From Prionailurus bengalensis (lineage: Eukaryota > Chordata > Mammalia > Carnivora > Felidae): a stretch of DNA of 64,000 nt. The notes under the pieces were generated by a model. It was not told where the DNA came from and made no database searches. It was given only the letters and a program-made list of their open reading frames with translations. Each line of letters begins with the position of its first letter. Positions within the stretch are counted from its first letter, which is position 1. The DNA lies in NCBI RefSeq assembly GCF_016509475.1, contig NC_057343.1, positions 205,556,001 to 205,620,000 of the forward strand. The letters run 5' to 3'. Below, one piece after another: positions 10,861 to 21,362 of the stretch. A program made the translations under genes and the position numbers.

Positions 10861-11879
10861 TACCTGGCTGAACTATGTAGAAGTTGTTTACAAATTCATG
10901 TAAATATCCCAAACTTGATAATCAAACTGATTACAAAAGCTATCTAATCATAGAAATTTTCCAAGCAGCTAGTCAACGAAACAGATTCCCTTTCTTAATT
11001 TAACCAGGGAAATGGTCTATTATATTGCAAAACTGTAATCCATCTGAATGTTGTTTGATTTAACAGCTTTAAAACCTAGAGTTGATTTAACAGCTTTACT
11101 GTGTAGAACTGTGCATTGCACAGATTGAAAGCAGATGACCCAGTCTCAGGTTTCGTCTGATGATTGACTCTCTCCAGTCTACTTAGCACTTAACAGACTG
11201 ACAACCAGTGTGGACTGCTCACTTCCTGTCCAGATACTGTATTTGTCAGATTGCTCTTCTAATGCAACTGGAAGAAACAAAGAGCACTCTTTCTACAATA
11301 CATGCTGAAAAGGCTAAGTACTGTCTTTTCCAACCTCCCTTGCAGCAAAGGTCTGGTCATGTAATGTAGAGCCAGCCAATCAGACACATACCCTGCCCTA
11401 CTCCAAATTTTGTATTGAGATTAAAAACAAAACAAAACAAAACAAAACCAAATACTGCCAAGAATCTTTCATGGCCGCAGCAGACAGTGCAGCTTTGACA
11501 CCAATGCCAGTGGTAACATCTGGTGACAGGGGTTGGGCAGTGTAAGCTGGGGTCAGTGGTAGGGAGATCGTCACCAGACCAGTTGTCTGGTGTCATTTTC
11601 ACTGAGGTACTTGAGGCATAGATTTGAGGCCTGGTTCTTAAAACCTGGCAAGTCTGTGATTTCCAATATCCTTTTAATAAGTTTTGTGTTTTGCATTTAC
11701 TTCTTTTCTTTTCCATGCACTTAGGAACCCTAACTGATACAGGATCTGAGTTAAATAATAAGTGTTCCTATATCAGTTTAGAATTATACACACATTCCCC
11801 ACTCCCCCATACACATACTTAATCTGTTTCTGGACTTTGTATTCACCTTTTAGTACTTATGATACTCTGCTTTTTCAAG
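10861..11879. other. TMEM267 intron 1, old repeat-like DNA without named features
   Basis: Around 11270-11440 there is text like other mammalian interspersed repeats (CCTCCCTTGCAGCAAAGGTC), but no family I can fix. A (AAAAC)n run lies near 11420. No exon is seen. Confidence 0.4.
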
Positions 11880-12047
11880 TTTACTCCTTTATTTTACCTG
11901 AAGCAGAGCTCGTGTTCACCCAAAGCAGGGCTCGAGCTCACCCGAAGCGGGGCACAAACTCACCCAAAGTGGGATTCGAATTCATGAACTGTGAAATCAT
12001 GACCTGAGTCGAAGTCAGATGCTTAACAAGTAAGCCACCCAGGCACC
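11880..12047 (-). mobile_element. SINEC variant with multiplied B-box unit, antisense, tail-less
   Basis: Reading the minus strand from the head: GGTGCCTGGGTGGCTTAC, then four units of about 22 bp beginning GAATTCGAATCCCACTTTGG and continuing GAGTTTGTGCCCCGCTTCGG and so on. These are the same units as in the copy at 6771, but the CT body and tail are missing. Confidence 0.82.
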
Positions 12048-12189
12048 CGGTATTTGCTCTTCTAAATGAAATTTAGAAACATTTCATGAAGTTCCTAAAA
12101 GAAAATCCCTTTTGATTGTAATTAGGAGTATATTAAATTTATAGATTCCATTGGAAGGGAATAACACCATCAATGTTGTCTTCTTACTC

Positions 12190-12515
12190 AACAAAATGGT
12201 CTGGATCTTGTATTAGTTAAGTTCCATCAAAGAAGAACAACTACTTGCCTGCTAAATAATGTGGGATTTATGACAGGGGTTAGACCTGTAATTGTGGGGG
12301 CTGGGAGAGCATTCTGGGCAGACGCTTGCCTCTGAGTCTATTGTTAAGCCTGAAGCTGCTGCAGATCAGCTAGGCAGACAGTCAAGAAGGGAAACAATGT
12401 GGAGGAGAGCAAGGACAGAATGGAATCTGCATAGGCTTCTCACCAACTCCAGTTTTGATGCTGTGGGTGATCTGCAGGAGAAGCTAGCATTCTTGACCTT
12501 GATTCATTTTGATGT
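12190..12515. other. TMEM267 intron 1, unassigned segment
   Basis: Moderately GC-rich repeat-like DNA (TTGTATTAGTTAAGTTCCAT...). The 86-codon frame at 12292-12552 has no recognisable protein content. No exon is supported. Confidence 0.35.
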
Positions 12516-12603
12516 ATACATGAAACTATGCACCATGAAACTATTACCATAATCAAGATAGTGGACATAACTCTACCCCCAAAGTTTCCTTATGTTCCTT
12601 TTT

Positions 12604-12818
12604 TTAAATTTTTTTCAACGTTTATTTATTTTTGGGACAGAGAGAGACAGAGCATGAACGGGGGAGGGGCAGAGAGAGAGGGAGACACAGAATCGGAAAC
12701 TGGCTCCAGGCTCTGAGCCATCAGCCCAGAGCCTGACGCGGGGCTCGAACTCCCGGACCGCGAGATGGTGACCTGGCTGAAGTCGGACACTTAACCGACT
12801 GCGCCACCCAGGCGCCCC
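12604..12818 (-). mobile_element. Young SINEC_Fc-type copy, antisense
   Basis: Inserted in the L1 with duplication CCTTATGTTCCTTTTT at 12588-12603 and 12819-12834. The head carries GCGCCACCCAGGCGCC, the GCGCAG variant shared with the youngest copies here. Confidence 0.94.
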
Positions 12819-13284
12819 CCTTATGTTCCTTTTTAATCCTTCTAAGTCCCTCCCTTCCCCAGGCGACCACTGATCTGCTTTCTGTCACTTAAGTTGATTT
12901 GCATTTTCTAGGATTCTATATAAATGGAATCATTACGTATTCTTTAAAAAATTTCTAAATGAAAAATTTAAATATATAGAAAAGTGGAGGATAGAATAAT
13001 GAACTACAGGGTATCCATTACCGATATTGAACAATTATAAAATTTCCCATATTTCCTTCATTTATGTCATTTTTAAAAATTAAGACTTTATTTTTGAGAG
13101 CAGTCGTAGGTTTACAGAAAAATTGAGCAGATAGTACAGAGTGTTCCATGTGTTACCTCTCCCTCCATACATATTTCTCCCTATTGTTAACATTTTGTGT
13201 TAGTGTGGCACATTTGTTACAATTAATAAACCAACATTGGTGCATTGACTGAAGTCCATAGTTGACATTAAGGCTCATTCTTTG

Positions 13285-13525
13285 TTTTTTGTTTGTTGTT
13301 GTTTTTTTTTTAATTTTTTTTTAATGTTTATTTATTTTTGAGACAGAGGGAGACAGAGCATGAATGGGGGAGGCTCAGAGAGAGAGGGAGACACAGAATC
13401 CGAAGCAGGCTCCAGGCTCTGAGCTGTCAGCACAGAGCCCAACGCGGGGCTCGAACTCACGGACAGCGAGATCATGACCTGAGCCGAAGTCTGATGCTCA
13501 ACCGACTGAGCCACCCAGGCGCCCC
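13285..13525 (-). mobile_element. SINEC, antisense
   Basis: Perfect 15-bp duplication AAGGCTCATTCTTTG at 13270-13284 and 13526-13540. Long T tail, full body and head. Confidence 0.95.
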
Positions 13526-14829
13526 AAGGCTCATTCTTTGTGTTGTCTAGTTACATGGGTTTTGACTATTACTCCATTTTTCTTTTCTTTTTGGTTTGGT
13601 TTATTTCACTAAGTATTTGAGGTTCATCAATGTTTCCGTATGTATTACTTTTTTATTTCTTTTTATTCCATGTTTTGTTTAGCCAGTTGGGCTGTTTCCA
13701 GTTTGGAGCTAATGTAGATAAAGCTGCTGTGAACATTCATGTACAAGTCTTTGTATGTCTGTATGCTTGCATTTCTCTCCGGTAAATACCTGGGAGGAGA
13801 ATGACTATGATCGAAGTATGTTTAACTTTGGAGAAACTGAAAAGTGGTTTACCATTTTATATTTCCACCAGCTGTGTGTGAGGGTTCTGGTTGCTCCACA
13901 TCTCTTCAACATTTGGGATGATAAGTCTTTAATTTTAGCCATTCCAGTAGGTATATCTTGTATCTCATTGTGGCCTTAATTTGCATTTCCCTAATAATTG
14001 ATGACGTTGAGCATATTTCATGTGCTTGTTGACCACTATATATTATCTTTGTAATGGACCTTTTCAAATCTTTAGCCCATTTTTGTATTCGTTTATTTTT
14101 CTGTTACTGTGTTTTGAGAATTCTTTGTTCTGGGTAGAAATCCTTTATCAAATACGAGATACGCAAATATTTTATCCCAAATCTGTGGCTTGTTGTTTCA
14201 TTCTCTTAATGTTTTTCAAAGAGCAGAGCTTCTTAATTTTGACAAAGTTCAGTGTATCAATTTTTAAAAAACAGATTGGCCTTTTGATGTTGCTTCTAAG
14301 AGCTCTTTACATAGTCTAAGGACACAAACATATTCTATACTTTCTTCCAGGAGTTTTACAGTTTTATATCTTACTTTTAGGTCTGTAATCCATTTTGACT
14401 TAATTTTTGTATATGGAGTAAAGTATGGACCGAGGTTCATTATTTTTACGTATGGATATCCTGTTGTTCCAGCAGTGTTTGGTGAAAGGACCGTCTTTTC
14501 TCCGTTTACTTGCTTTTGCACGTTTGTTAAAAATCAATTGACCATATATGGGTGGATCTATTTCTGATCCCACTTTCTATTCTGTTTCATCAATCTATTT
14601 GTCTATCTTTATATCAGTACCACACTGTCTTAATTATTGCGGTTTTATAAAACTTGAAATCAGATGGTGTAAGGCCTTCAACTTAGTTCATCTTTTTCCA
14701 AGTTGTTTTCTGATTCGAGGAATGTTTCCTTATAAATTCCGGAATATATATTATGAGCTATGTATAGTTTTTATGACAGAATGGAAGTTGAATCGTTCTT
14801 AATACGTCATTTAGTTATTCTTTAGCGTC

Positions 14830-15520
14830 AGAATTAAAACAGAACAATATAAAACAAAAACTGCAGGTATCACATAATGTTGATAACTTCAACTGTATAA
14901 ATGATTTCAGTATCCTATGCCAGGTAAGCACGAAGCACAGAATTATGATTGCCTTTTTATATCAATTAAAGTTCTTCGGTTAGAGGCAACAGAAAGGAAA
15001 AAGGGATTTATTGGAAGAATGCTAGGGTAGCTCCTAGAAGTAAAAGGTAAGCTGCAGGAAGGAGGCCAGCTCTGAGAAACTTAAAAGACTGGACCTGTGG
15101 ACTTGATGTCCTTATGGTTCTTTGTTTTTAGGGTGCTCCGTGTAGTGAAGCCCATGGTCTGTAAGAAGAAGAGTAACTTTCCCCTACCAGCTCCACTTAG
15201 GAAAATTCTAGAAGGGAGTCTGATTGGCCCAGCCTGGGTCACCTTAATCACTAGAGTATTCACCACTAGTCCAATCACTACTGGAAAATGATGACTAATT
15301 ACTACTTACTAATTAATTACTACTACTAAGAGAGACAGGGAATTCTAACTGGTCAGCTCCAGAGTGGGTCTTGCGATGAGCACTTTTCCTAAAAGGAGAT
15401 GCTGTTTTCAGAAGTATGGAAAATAGATGCTGGGTACACAGACACGGATGCCCACTACCAGGTAGCACACATTGCTGAGAGAGAGAACTGATGGATGACC
15501 TCAAAGTAATAGATTACAGT
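14830..15520. other. TMEM267 intron 1, repeat-like DNA of unknown family
   Basis: Around 14960-15060 the text resembles an old LTR or DNA-element relic, but I cannot name it. Small frames at 15097-15291 and 15313-15504 have no recognisable content. Confidence 0.35.
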
Positions 15521-15689
15521 TGGTGGGCTTTCTTAAATTCACCTTGATACATACTAACATGTAAACTGGTGTTCCTATTCTCTTTGTGCTACATGGCATA
15601 TTGTATATAGCATGTAAGAAATACGATTTTCTTACACTTGAAAATTACTAACAGAGTAGTCTTAAATGTTCTCGCCACATGCACAAAAA

Positions 15690-15874
15690 GGTAACTATGC
15701 GAGGTGACAGAGATGTTAACCACACTGTGGTAATCATTTCACAATATATGCGTATGGGAAATCATCACATTATACACCTTAACCTTATACAGTGTTATAT
15801 ATCAGTTATATCTCAATAAAGCTGGGAAAAATAAAATGAAATTACTGACAACAGTTTAAAAAAAAAAAAAAAAA
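15690..15874 (+). mobile_element. L1 3'-UTR end with poly(A)
   Basis: Sense L1 terminal text (GGTAATCATTTCACAATATA, TTATACACCTTAACCTTATAC, CTCAATAAAGCTGG) followed by a poly(A) run at 15857-15874. Severely 5'-truncated. Confidence 0.75.
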
Positions 15875-15883
15875 GAAATACCA

Positions 15884-16093
15884 GGGGTGTCTGGGTGGCA
15901 TAGTCGGTTAAGCATCTGACTTCAACTCATGTTATGATCTCACGGTTCATGGGTTCGAGCCCCACATTGGGCTCCGTGCTGACAGCTCAGAGCCTAGAGC
16001 CTGCTTCGGATTCTGTGTCTCCCTCTCTCTCTGCCCCTGCCCCCTCACACCCTGTCTCTTAAAAATAAAAAAAACATTTAAAAAAAATTTTTT
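15884..16093 (+). mobile_element. SINEC, sense
   Basis: Head GGGGTGTCTGGGTGGCATAG, intact GGGTTCGAGCCCC and CT body. AAATACCAG flanks both sides (about 15875 and 16095). It ends about 110 bp before a TMEM267 exon. Confidence 0.92.
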
Positions 16094-16200
16094 TAAATAC
16101 CAGTTTCTACAATTTGATTTTGTATTTGTGAAATCATTGCTGATTTTGTTTTGTTTAAATGCTATGTGGCATTAATATTTTTCTTTGCTTTCTATTTTAG

Positions 16201-16277
16201 GGTGACTGGGGAATGTAAGCAAGAATAAGCTGTTTGTCTCCTGATGGCTTTTGCTGTATACTGACGTATTATTTGTG
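16201..16277 (+). other. TMEM267: TMEM267 5' UTR part of exon 2, with two tiny upstream ORFs
   Basis: The acceptor TTTGCTTTCTATTTTAG ends at 16200. The 77 untranslated bases before the start codon hold an ATGTAA start-stop (16213-16218) and a 6-codon frame, ATG at 16243 to TGA at 16261-16263. Confidence 0.75.
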
Positions 16278-16589
16278 ATGGCATCTGAGGCTGAGAAGAC
16301 CCATGCTTTACTCCAGTCTTGTAGCACTGAATCTCTTTTTTCCAGCCTCGGTCTGGGAATATTTTGCCTAGTAGCTGACAGACTTCTTCAGTTTTCAATC
16401 ATTCAGCAAAATGACTGGCTTCGAGCCCTCTCAGATAATGCAGTACACTGCGTGATTGGCATGTGGTTGTGGGCAATTGTCATTGGAGTCAAGAAGACAA
16501 CTGACTTTGGAGAAATCATTTTAGCTGGATTTTTAGCCTCTGTTATTGATGTAGACCACTTTTTTCTAGCTGGATCTTTATCTTTAAAG
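16278..16589 (+). CDS. TMEM267: Transmembrane protein 267, first coding exon (residues 1-104)
   Basis: The start ATG at 16278 has G at -3 and G at +4. The exon ends at the consensus donor AAAG|GTAAGA (16590), in phase 0 after Lys104. The encoded N-terminus (MASEAEKTHALLQSC...) is immediately recognisable as mammalian TMEM267 (C5orf28). Hydrophobic segments lie at about residues 22-42, 55-72 and 78-98. Polar residues sit inside them: Asp53-Asn54-x-x-His57, and Asp91-Val-Asp93-His94 in the third. These recall metal-ligand motifs of the DUF457/YdjM membrane hydrolase family (see findings). TMEM267 is a small multi-pass membrane protein with no established biochemical role that I know of. An untranslated exon 1 lies near 4.3 kb. 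No damage is visible. Confidence 0.96.
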
Positions 16590-17258
16590 GTAAGAGGCAT
16601 CCATGTTTAATTTTTCTGGTCTTTAACACCATTATATTGACCTTCACAGCATCATTTTAGAGCTAGGGGTTATCTTTATTTTAAAGTAAGAAAGCTCATT
16701 CATCCCATTTTTTTGAGCACTCAGTACTTTCCTGAAGATGAATACAGACATGTTGCTAATCAAGTTACTTGGCCTCACAAAGTGCCAAGGATGCATACAG
16801 AGCAAGGACTCACTAAATGTACCTGGAGAGTTCTGTGCTGGCTTTACCGAGGACGGTGCTTAGCCAAGTCTTGAAGGAAGCATCAGCCCACTGGTTTAAA
16901 ATAATGGGGGTCATTCTCGGAGCTAACCTGGTTCTTTTTTCTGTGTTCTTTCTTCAGGGCCACAGTTAGGATTTTCCCCCTTACGCTTCATGTTTTACCG
17001 TTAGTATGCAGCTCCTACGTGCTCTGTAACAGTGAAGCAGCTTTAAGGTGATTCCAAGTCCCGGGGAATGACTTCAGTAGATTCATTCCCCAGCCCCTCT
17101 TGGAACCAAAGGTGTGCATTTCAAGGGACTCCTTAGGACACCGTCGCTGGTGGCGAAATTTGAGGAATTTCATTGAGGCTTCACATGTTTAGCTATACAG
17201 TGACCTGCTAGCTTTGCAAATGAGCTATGCTTAAAATGACAGTTCAGACAATATTTTC
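16590..17258. other. TMEM267 intron 2, first part
   Basis: Intron DNA between the donor at 16590 and the next SINE. No recognisable repeat or exon. Confidence 0.45.
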
Positions 17259-17479
17259 TTTTTGCTTTTTTTTTTGTTTGTTTTAGAGAGAGAGAGCGTG
17301 CACACGAGCGGGAGAGAGGGTCAGAGGAGAAGGGGAGAGAAAGAGAGAGAGAGAGAGAATGAGTGAGTGAGTGAGAATCTCAAGCAGGCTCCACGCTCAC
17401 CATGGAACCCACCCAGGGCTTGATCCCATGACCCTGGGGTCATGACCTAAGCCAAAATCAAGAGGCACCCAGGCACCCC
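17259..17479 (-). mobile_element. SINEC, antisense
   Basis: Long GAGAGAGAG body with a GAGTGAGTGAGT run; head ends GGCACCCAGGCACCCC. The flanks GTTCAGACAATATTTTCT and GTTCAGATAATATTTTCT form the duplication (one mismatch). Confidence 0.92.
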
Positions 17480-17574
17480 TGTTCAGATAATATTTTCTAA
17501 GTGTCAACAGATTTGCCTACCTTTTACATGTTTATGACCTGTAAATATTTCAGGAAAGAAATACAGACCCACAG

Positions 17575-17670
17575 AGCAAGGACTTTTCTTGCTCACCACT
17601 GCCTGGAACGCAGCCTGGTTCACCTAGTAGTTGTTCGGTAGATATTTGTTGAATGAACGAGAAATGATCA
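17575..17670 (+). mobile_element. L2 LINE 3'-end relic
   Basis: CACCACTGCCTGGAACGCAG ... TAGATATTTGTTGAATGAA is the typical L2 3' end. Confidence 0.55.
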
Positions 17671-17799
17671 CTTTTTCCTTTATGTGTCACACACCAGGTA
17701 CTTCTCAGAGATTGTCTCACTTATGAAAACACTTAATCAGTTAGGAATCACTAATTCCTGATTAAAGACACAGTGTAACTTTTTGGCTATAAATGGAGG

Positions 17800-18020
17800 C
17801 AGAATAACACTGCGTTTGAGATTGGCATCAGAAGACCTGAGTTTGAATCCCAGTATGTGGTGGTGTTAGCAGAGCCCCTTCCTTCTTTAAGCCTCAGTGC
17901 CCTCATCTGTAAAATGTGGATTCTGTCTTTACTGATCTCGTTGGGTTGTCTTGAGTGTTAAGAGAGCATGTTACAGGATGCACCATGGTAAATAGTTCAC
18001 AATAAATGTTAGTAGAGATT
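17800..18020 (+). mobile_element. MIR SINE relic
   Basis: Diverged MIR: GAGTTTGAATCCCAG, GCCTCAGTGCCCTCATCTG and TAAAATGTGGATTC in the right order and spacing. Confidence 0.75.
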
Positions 18021-18129
18021 TGGGTAAGCTAAACCACAGAAAGTGTGGTTCATAAGTGCTTTCACCTAGAATTTAACTATTGTAATTTTTTAAAATGTTT
18101 AGGCTACCTACTATATTTATTCTTTGACT

Positions 18130-18325
18130 CACTTAGAAGCGGTAGTGTTGAGAATATGAGCCAAAGAGTCAGACAGACTCAGTGTTTGTACAACGTGGGG
18201 AAGCTACTTGTTCTCTGTAAGCCTCGGCTCCCCGCTCTGTAAAACCATCTCTAACTCATCCAGTTGTTGTAAGGATTAAAGGAGGTAGTGCATAGAAAGT
18301 ATAGCATAGTGCTGGTACTGATCTT
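18130..18325 (+). mobile_element. MIR SINE relic
   Basis: A second MIR about 110 bp on: AAGCCTCGGCTCCCCGCTCTG, GTTGTTGTAAGGATTAAA and TAGTGCTGGTACTG. Confidence 0.7.
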
Positions 18326-18420
18326 TTTTTAAAAATGAAATATGAACGTTTTTAACCATAAAACTGTTTGTGATCATCAGTAATAAGTACCAAAACTAAG
18401 TACTTATGATACTATTTAAA

Positions 18421-18639
18421 AAAATTTTTTTAACATTTATTGATTTTTTTAGAAACAGAGTGACAGAGTGCAAGCAGGGGAGGGGCAGAGAGAGCGAGAG
18501 CGAGACACAGAATCTGAGGCAGGCCCCAGGCTCCTGGCTGTCAGCACAGAGCCCGACATGGGGCTCAGACTCATGAACTGTGAGATCATGACCTGAGCCG
18601 AAGTCCAACGCTTAACCCACTGAGCCACCCAGGCACCCC
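18421..18639 (-). mobile_element. SINEC, antisense
   Basis: Flanked by TTATGATACTATTT on both sides (about 18405 and 18641). Body GAAACAGAGTGACAGAG; head ends GAGCCACCCAGGCACCCC. Confidence 0.93.
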
Positions 18640-18748
18640 ATTATGATACTATTTTTTAAATGTCTGTTGTTACTTCTTTTTTTAAGTGATCTATTTTTAC
18701 TTCTGTAATTTTTATGATAATGTCCTTTTATTCTTTATTCTTTTTCTT

Positions 18749-18957
18749 TTTTTTTTTAATGTTTATTTATTTTTGAGAGAGAAAGAGAGAGTGAGCAGGG
18801 GAGGGGCAGAGAGAGAAGGAGACACAGAATCCGAAGCAGGCTCCAGGCTCTGAGCTGTCAGCATGGAGCCCAATGTGAGGCTCAAACCCACAGATGACGA
18901 GATCATGACCTGAGCCAAAGTCGGACGCTTAATCAACTGAGCCACCCAGGCGCCCCC
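18749..18957 (-). mobile_element. SINEC, antisense
   Basis: Poly(T), GAGAGAGAAAGAGAG body and head ending GAGCCACCCAGGCGCCCCC. About 110 bp from the preceding copy, same orientation. Confidence 0.93.
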
Positions 18958-19458
18958 ATTATTCATTATTTTTCTATGAAGGAAAAGTCTCGATTGAAGT
19001 TTTAGAAGTAAGCCAAGCAACAGAAATTTCTTTAGCATCTATTAATATAGACTTCACAAATGAATGCGTAAAGAGTCAGACATATCCAGAGCATAACTGC
19101 TAATCACGTCAACTTCAGGCTATTGCTTTCTTCCAAGTCGGGACTACCACAGGCCCCCTTGTCCCACCCTGCTGTTAAAGAGCACGATACAGCGTGGGTA
19201 TGGAACCAAAAAAACAAAGGTAGAGACAAGAATTGAGTAACAATACAGAAATGTCACATGTGCCGGCAAAGTAGAAATAAAACAGCTAAAAATGTAGAGA
19301 AGGGAGAAGGAAGGGGAATGTAGCATAAATGCCTTGATTGATGTTTAGTCAGTTGGTGGGAGTAGAGAACCCTGGTTTAAGTAGTGCGTTTAAGAGACCC
19401 CCCCAGCCGTGTGACTTCACAGGGTGGCAAGGTATAGTGTCTGTCTCTCTCTCTTTTT

Positions 19459-19660
19459 TAAGTTTATTTATTTATTTTGAGAGAGAAAGAGAGAGCGAGC
19501 AGGGGAGGGGCAGAGAGAGAGGGAGACAGAATCCCAAGTAGGCTCCACACTGTCAGCACAGAGCCTAATGTGGAGTTCGAAGCCACAGAACTGGGAGACC
19601 ATGACCCGAGCCGAAATCAAGAGTCAGATGCTTAACCGACTGAGCCTCGCAGGCACCCCC
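19459..19660 (-). mobile_element. SINEC, antisense
   Basis: TTTATTTATTTTGAGAGAG body; head ends GAGCCTCGCAGGCACCCCC. GGCAAGGTATAGT before it and CAAGGTACAGT after it are the diverged duplication. Confidence 0.92.
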
Positions 19661-20198
19661 AAGGTACAGTTTTTTTTAACAGATGTCTTGTATTTTAGTG
19701 TGGTGGGAAGGTTATGCCTCCTAATTTTTTTTTTATAGGTACCTAAGTTGTTTTTTTCACTACTCCTTTTCCTCTTGACCGTCCCCAAAGGGTTCCTCTC
19801 CCTTCCTCTTTATCATCTTCTCTCCCAGAACCAGTGCCTTGTAATGCCTTGAATCATGCACACTTTGAAGTTTTTGCTTTGTAGCCAGTGCTCTGATCTA
19901 TGAGGGCCCTTTTCAGTGTTTCTCTTTCTAGTAATTTTAGATCAATCTTAGGTCTCCTCGTCCTTCTTGGCTTGCGGTGGAGGTGTGCAAGAGAGCACGC
20001 TGATGTGGTGTTTATCTTAATGCTTTAGAGTATTTGAAGTTTTAGGTGCTCTCTGACGTCTGTCTAATGCCGAATGAGATTTGGTATAGTTTTATTTGTC
20101 CTTGTCTATAGTGTTTTTGAGGATGTGTGGGGAGATTCAGATTTAGGCAATTTTCACTATCCTCGGCTTCCTTTTCATTCAAAGTTATCTAATTGAGA
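19661..20198. other. TMEM267 intron 2, unassigned
   Basis: Mixed-composition intron DNA with no repeat or exon I can name. Confidence 0.4.
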
Positions 20199-20350
20199 GG
20201 AGCCTGGGTGGCTCAGGCAGTGAAGCATCTGACTCTTGATTTCAGCTCAGGTCATGATCTCTCTGCCCTTCCCCAGCTAGCACATGCACTCATGGTCTCT
20301 CTCTCTCTCTCTCTCTCAAAATAAATAAACTTAAAAAAATAAAATAAAAT
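20199..20350 (+). mobile_element. Internally deleted SINEC, sense
   Basis: Head GGAGCCTGGGTGGCTCAGGC, then a jump from the A/B-box region straight to the CT run and an AAATAAATAAAC tail. The middle of the element is missing. Confidence 0.85.
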
Positions 20351-20841
20351 AATACAGTGTTTCTAAATGTTGTTGTAAGTGCATTCTGAAAATATTCAAG
20401 GCCAATATAAACCGGTTACAACAATGTCTTTCTTGCCTTTATTGATAGAAGAATATTTTACTTGGTTGTGAGATTTTTTTTAATGCTGTTAGAGGCCCCA
20501 GATAATTCTCTAAAACTCCAAATTTACACAAACCATACATTTGATATATAAATTATGTTCATATTGTGACTTTTCTAAGCAAATAATAGAAAACTTTAAA
20601 AAATTGATGGCCAGGTTCTTGAGATCTTGATTCCATTTTTAACGCAAAGAAATATCCTACTCACACCTATATCTTCTTTGCTTTACACATACCAGATTGA
20701 ATATGTGTATTCACAGGTGACATAGAAAATGTTTCCATTGCATTTCTAATAGACTCCTGGAAAATATTTTAGAATATTAAGAAGCATCTACAAAATTTTG
20801 TTTGCCAAGAGGGAAATGATACCAGCTACTTTCCCCTGCAG
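20351..20841. other. TMEM267 intron 2, last part
   Basis: AT-rich intron DNA with no repeat named. It ends in the acceptor TTTCCCCTGCAG at 20841. Confidence 0.45.
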
Positions 20842-21177
20842 GCTGCTTTGACTCTTCCACGAAGACCTTTTCTTCACTGCTCTACCGTGATACCTGTCGT
20901 GGCTCTGACCTTGAAGTTTACTATGCACCTTTTCAAGCTCAAAGACTCATGGTGCTTTCTCCCCTGGATGTTATTTATATCCTGGACCTCACATCATATC
21001 CGAGATGGAATTCGTCACGGCTTGTGGATATGCCCATTTGGAAAAACTTCTCCTTTGCCATTCTGGCTTTATGTCATAATCACATCCTCTTTACCTCATA
21101 TCTGTTCATTTGTTATGTATTTAACAGGGACCAGACAAATGATGTCTGCAAAACATGGAATTCAGATTGACGTCTGA
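20842..21177 (+). CDS. TMEM267: Transmembrane protein 267, last coding exon (residues 105-215)
   Basis: The acceptor ends in CAG at 20841. The frame continues in phase 0 as AALTLPRRPFLHCS and ends at TGA 21175-21177, for a total of 215 residues, the length I recall for the human protein. Hydrophobic segments lie at about residues 116-135, 141-153 and 178-199. Polar landmarks are RRPFLH116, SHH156-x-x-D159 and RHGLWICPFGKT (162-173). They fall where DUF457/YdjM-type membrane hydrolases carry their second and third ligand groups. The C-terminus ends IQIDV. No frameshift or stop interrupts it, so the gene appears intact. The two coding exons are separated by 4.25 kb. Confidence 0.96.
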   Translation, partial: AALTLPRRPFLHCSTVIPVVALTLKFTMHLFKLKDSWCFLPWMLFISWTSHHIRDGIRHGLWICPFGKTSPLPFWLYVIITSSLPHICSFVMYLTGTRQMMSAKHGIQIDV

Positions 21178-21312
21178 AGTAACTGTATGCCACTCTGAGA
21201 GAAGGAAATGGTTCAGATGATAATTAAGGGTAGCTGACATTATAAATTAAAAAACATATATTAATTATTATAATTCCTGAATCCTCTTGCTCAGGAGGCA
21301 TGCACCCTTTTT

Positions 21313-21316
<4 letters not shown>

Positions 21317-21358
<42 letters not shown>
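21317..21358. repeat. (TA)n microsatellite, about 21 units
   Basis: Uninterrupted TA repeat just 140 bp after the TMEM267 stop, self-complementary and likely length-variable. Confidence 0.97.

Positions 21359-21362
<4 letters not shown>

Larger units (their letters stand above)
12520..14820 (-). mobile_element. Old L1 (L1M-type), antisense, carrying two nested SINEs
   Basis: Antisense L1 3' text runs through this interval: AATGGAATCATTACGTATTC near 12925, CCAGTTGGGCTGTTTCCAG near 13683, and ORF2-end text around 14330-14700. It is split by SINEs at 12604-12818 and 13285-13525. Its frames are broken. Confidence 0.8.

Noticed and set aside
13332..13514. Repeated short frames starting MAQSV in several places (also 5486, 46114, 58359)
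   Set aside because: All are the same antisense reading of SINE sequence.
16403..16600. 65-codon frame antisense to TMEM267
   Set aside because: Shadow of the real exon on the opposite strand.
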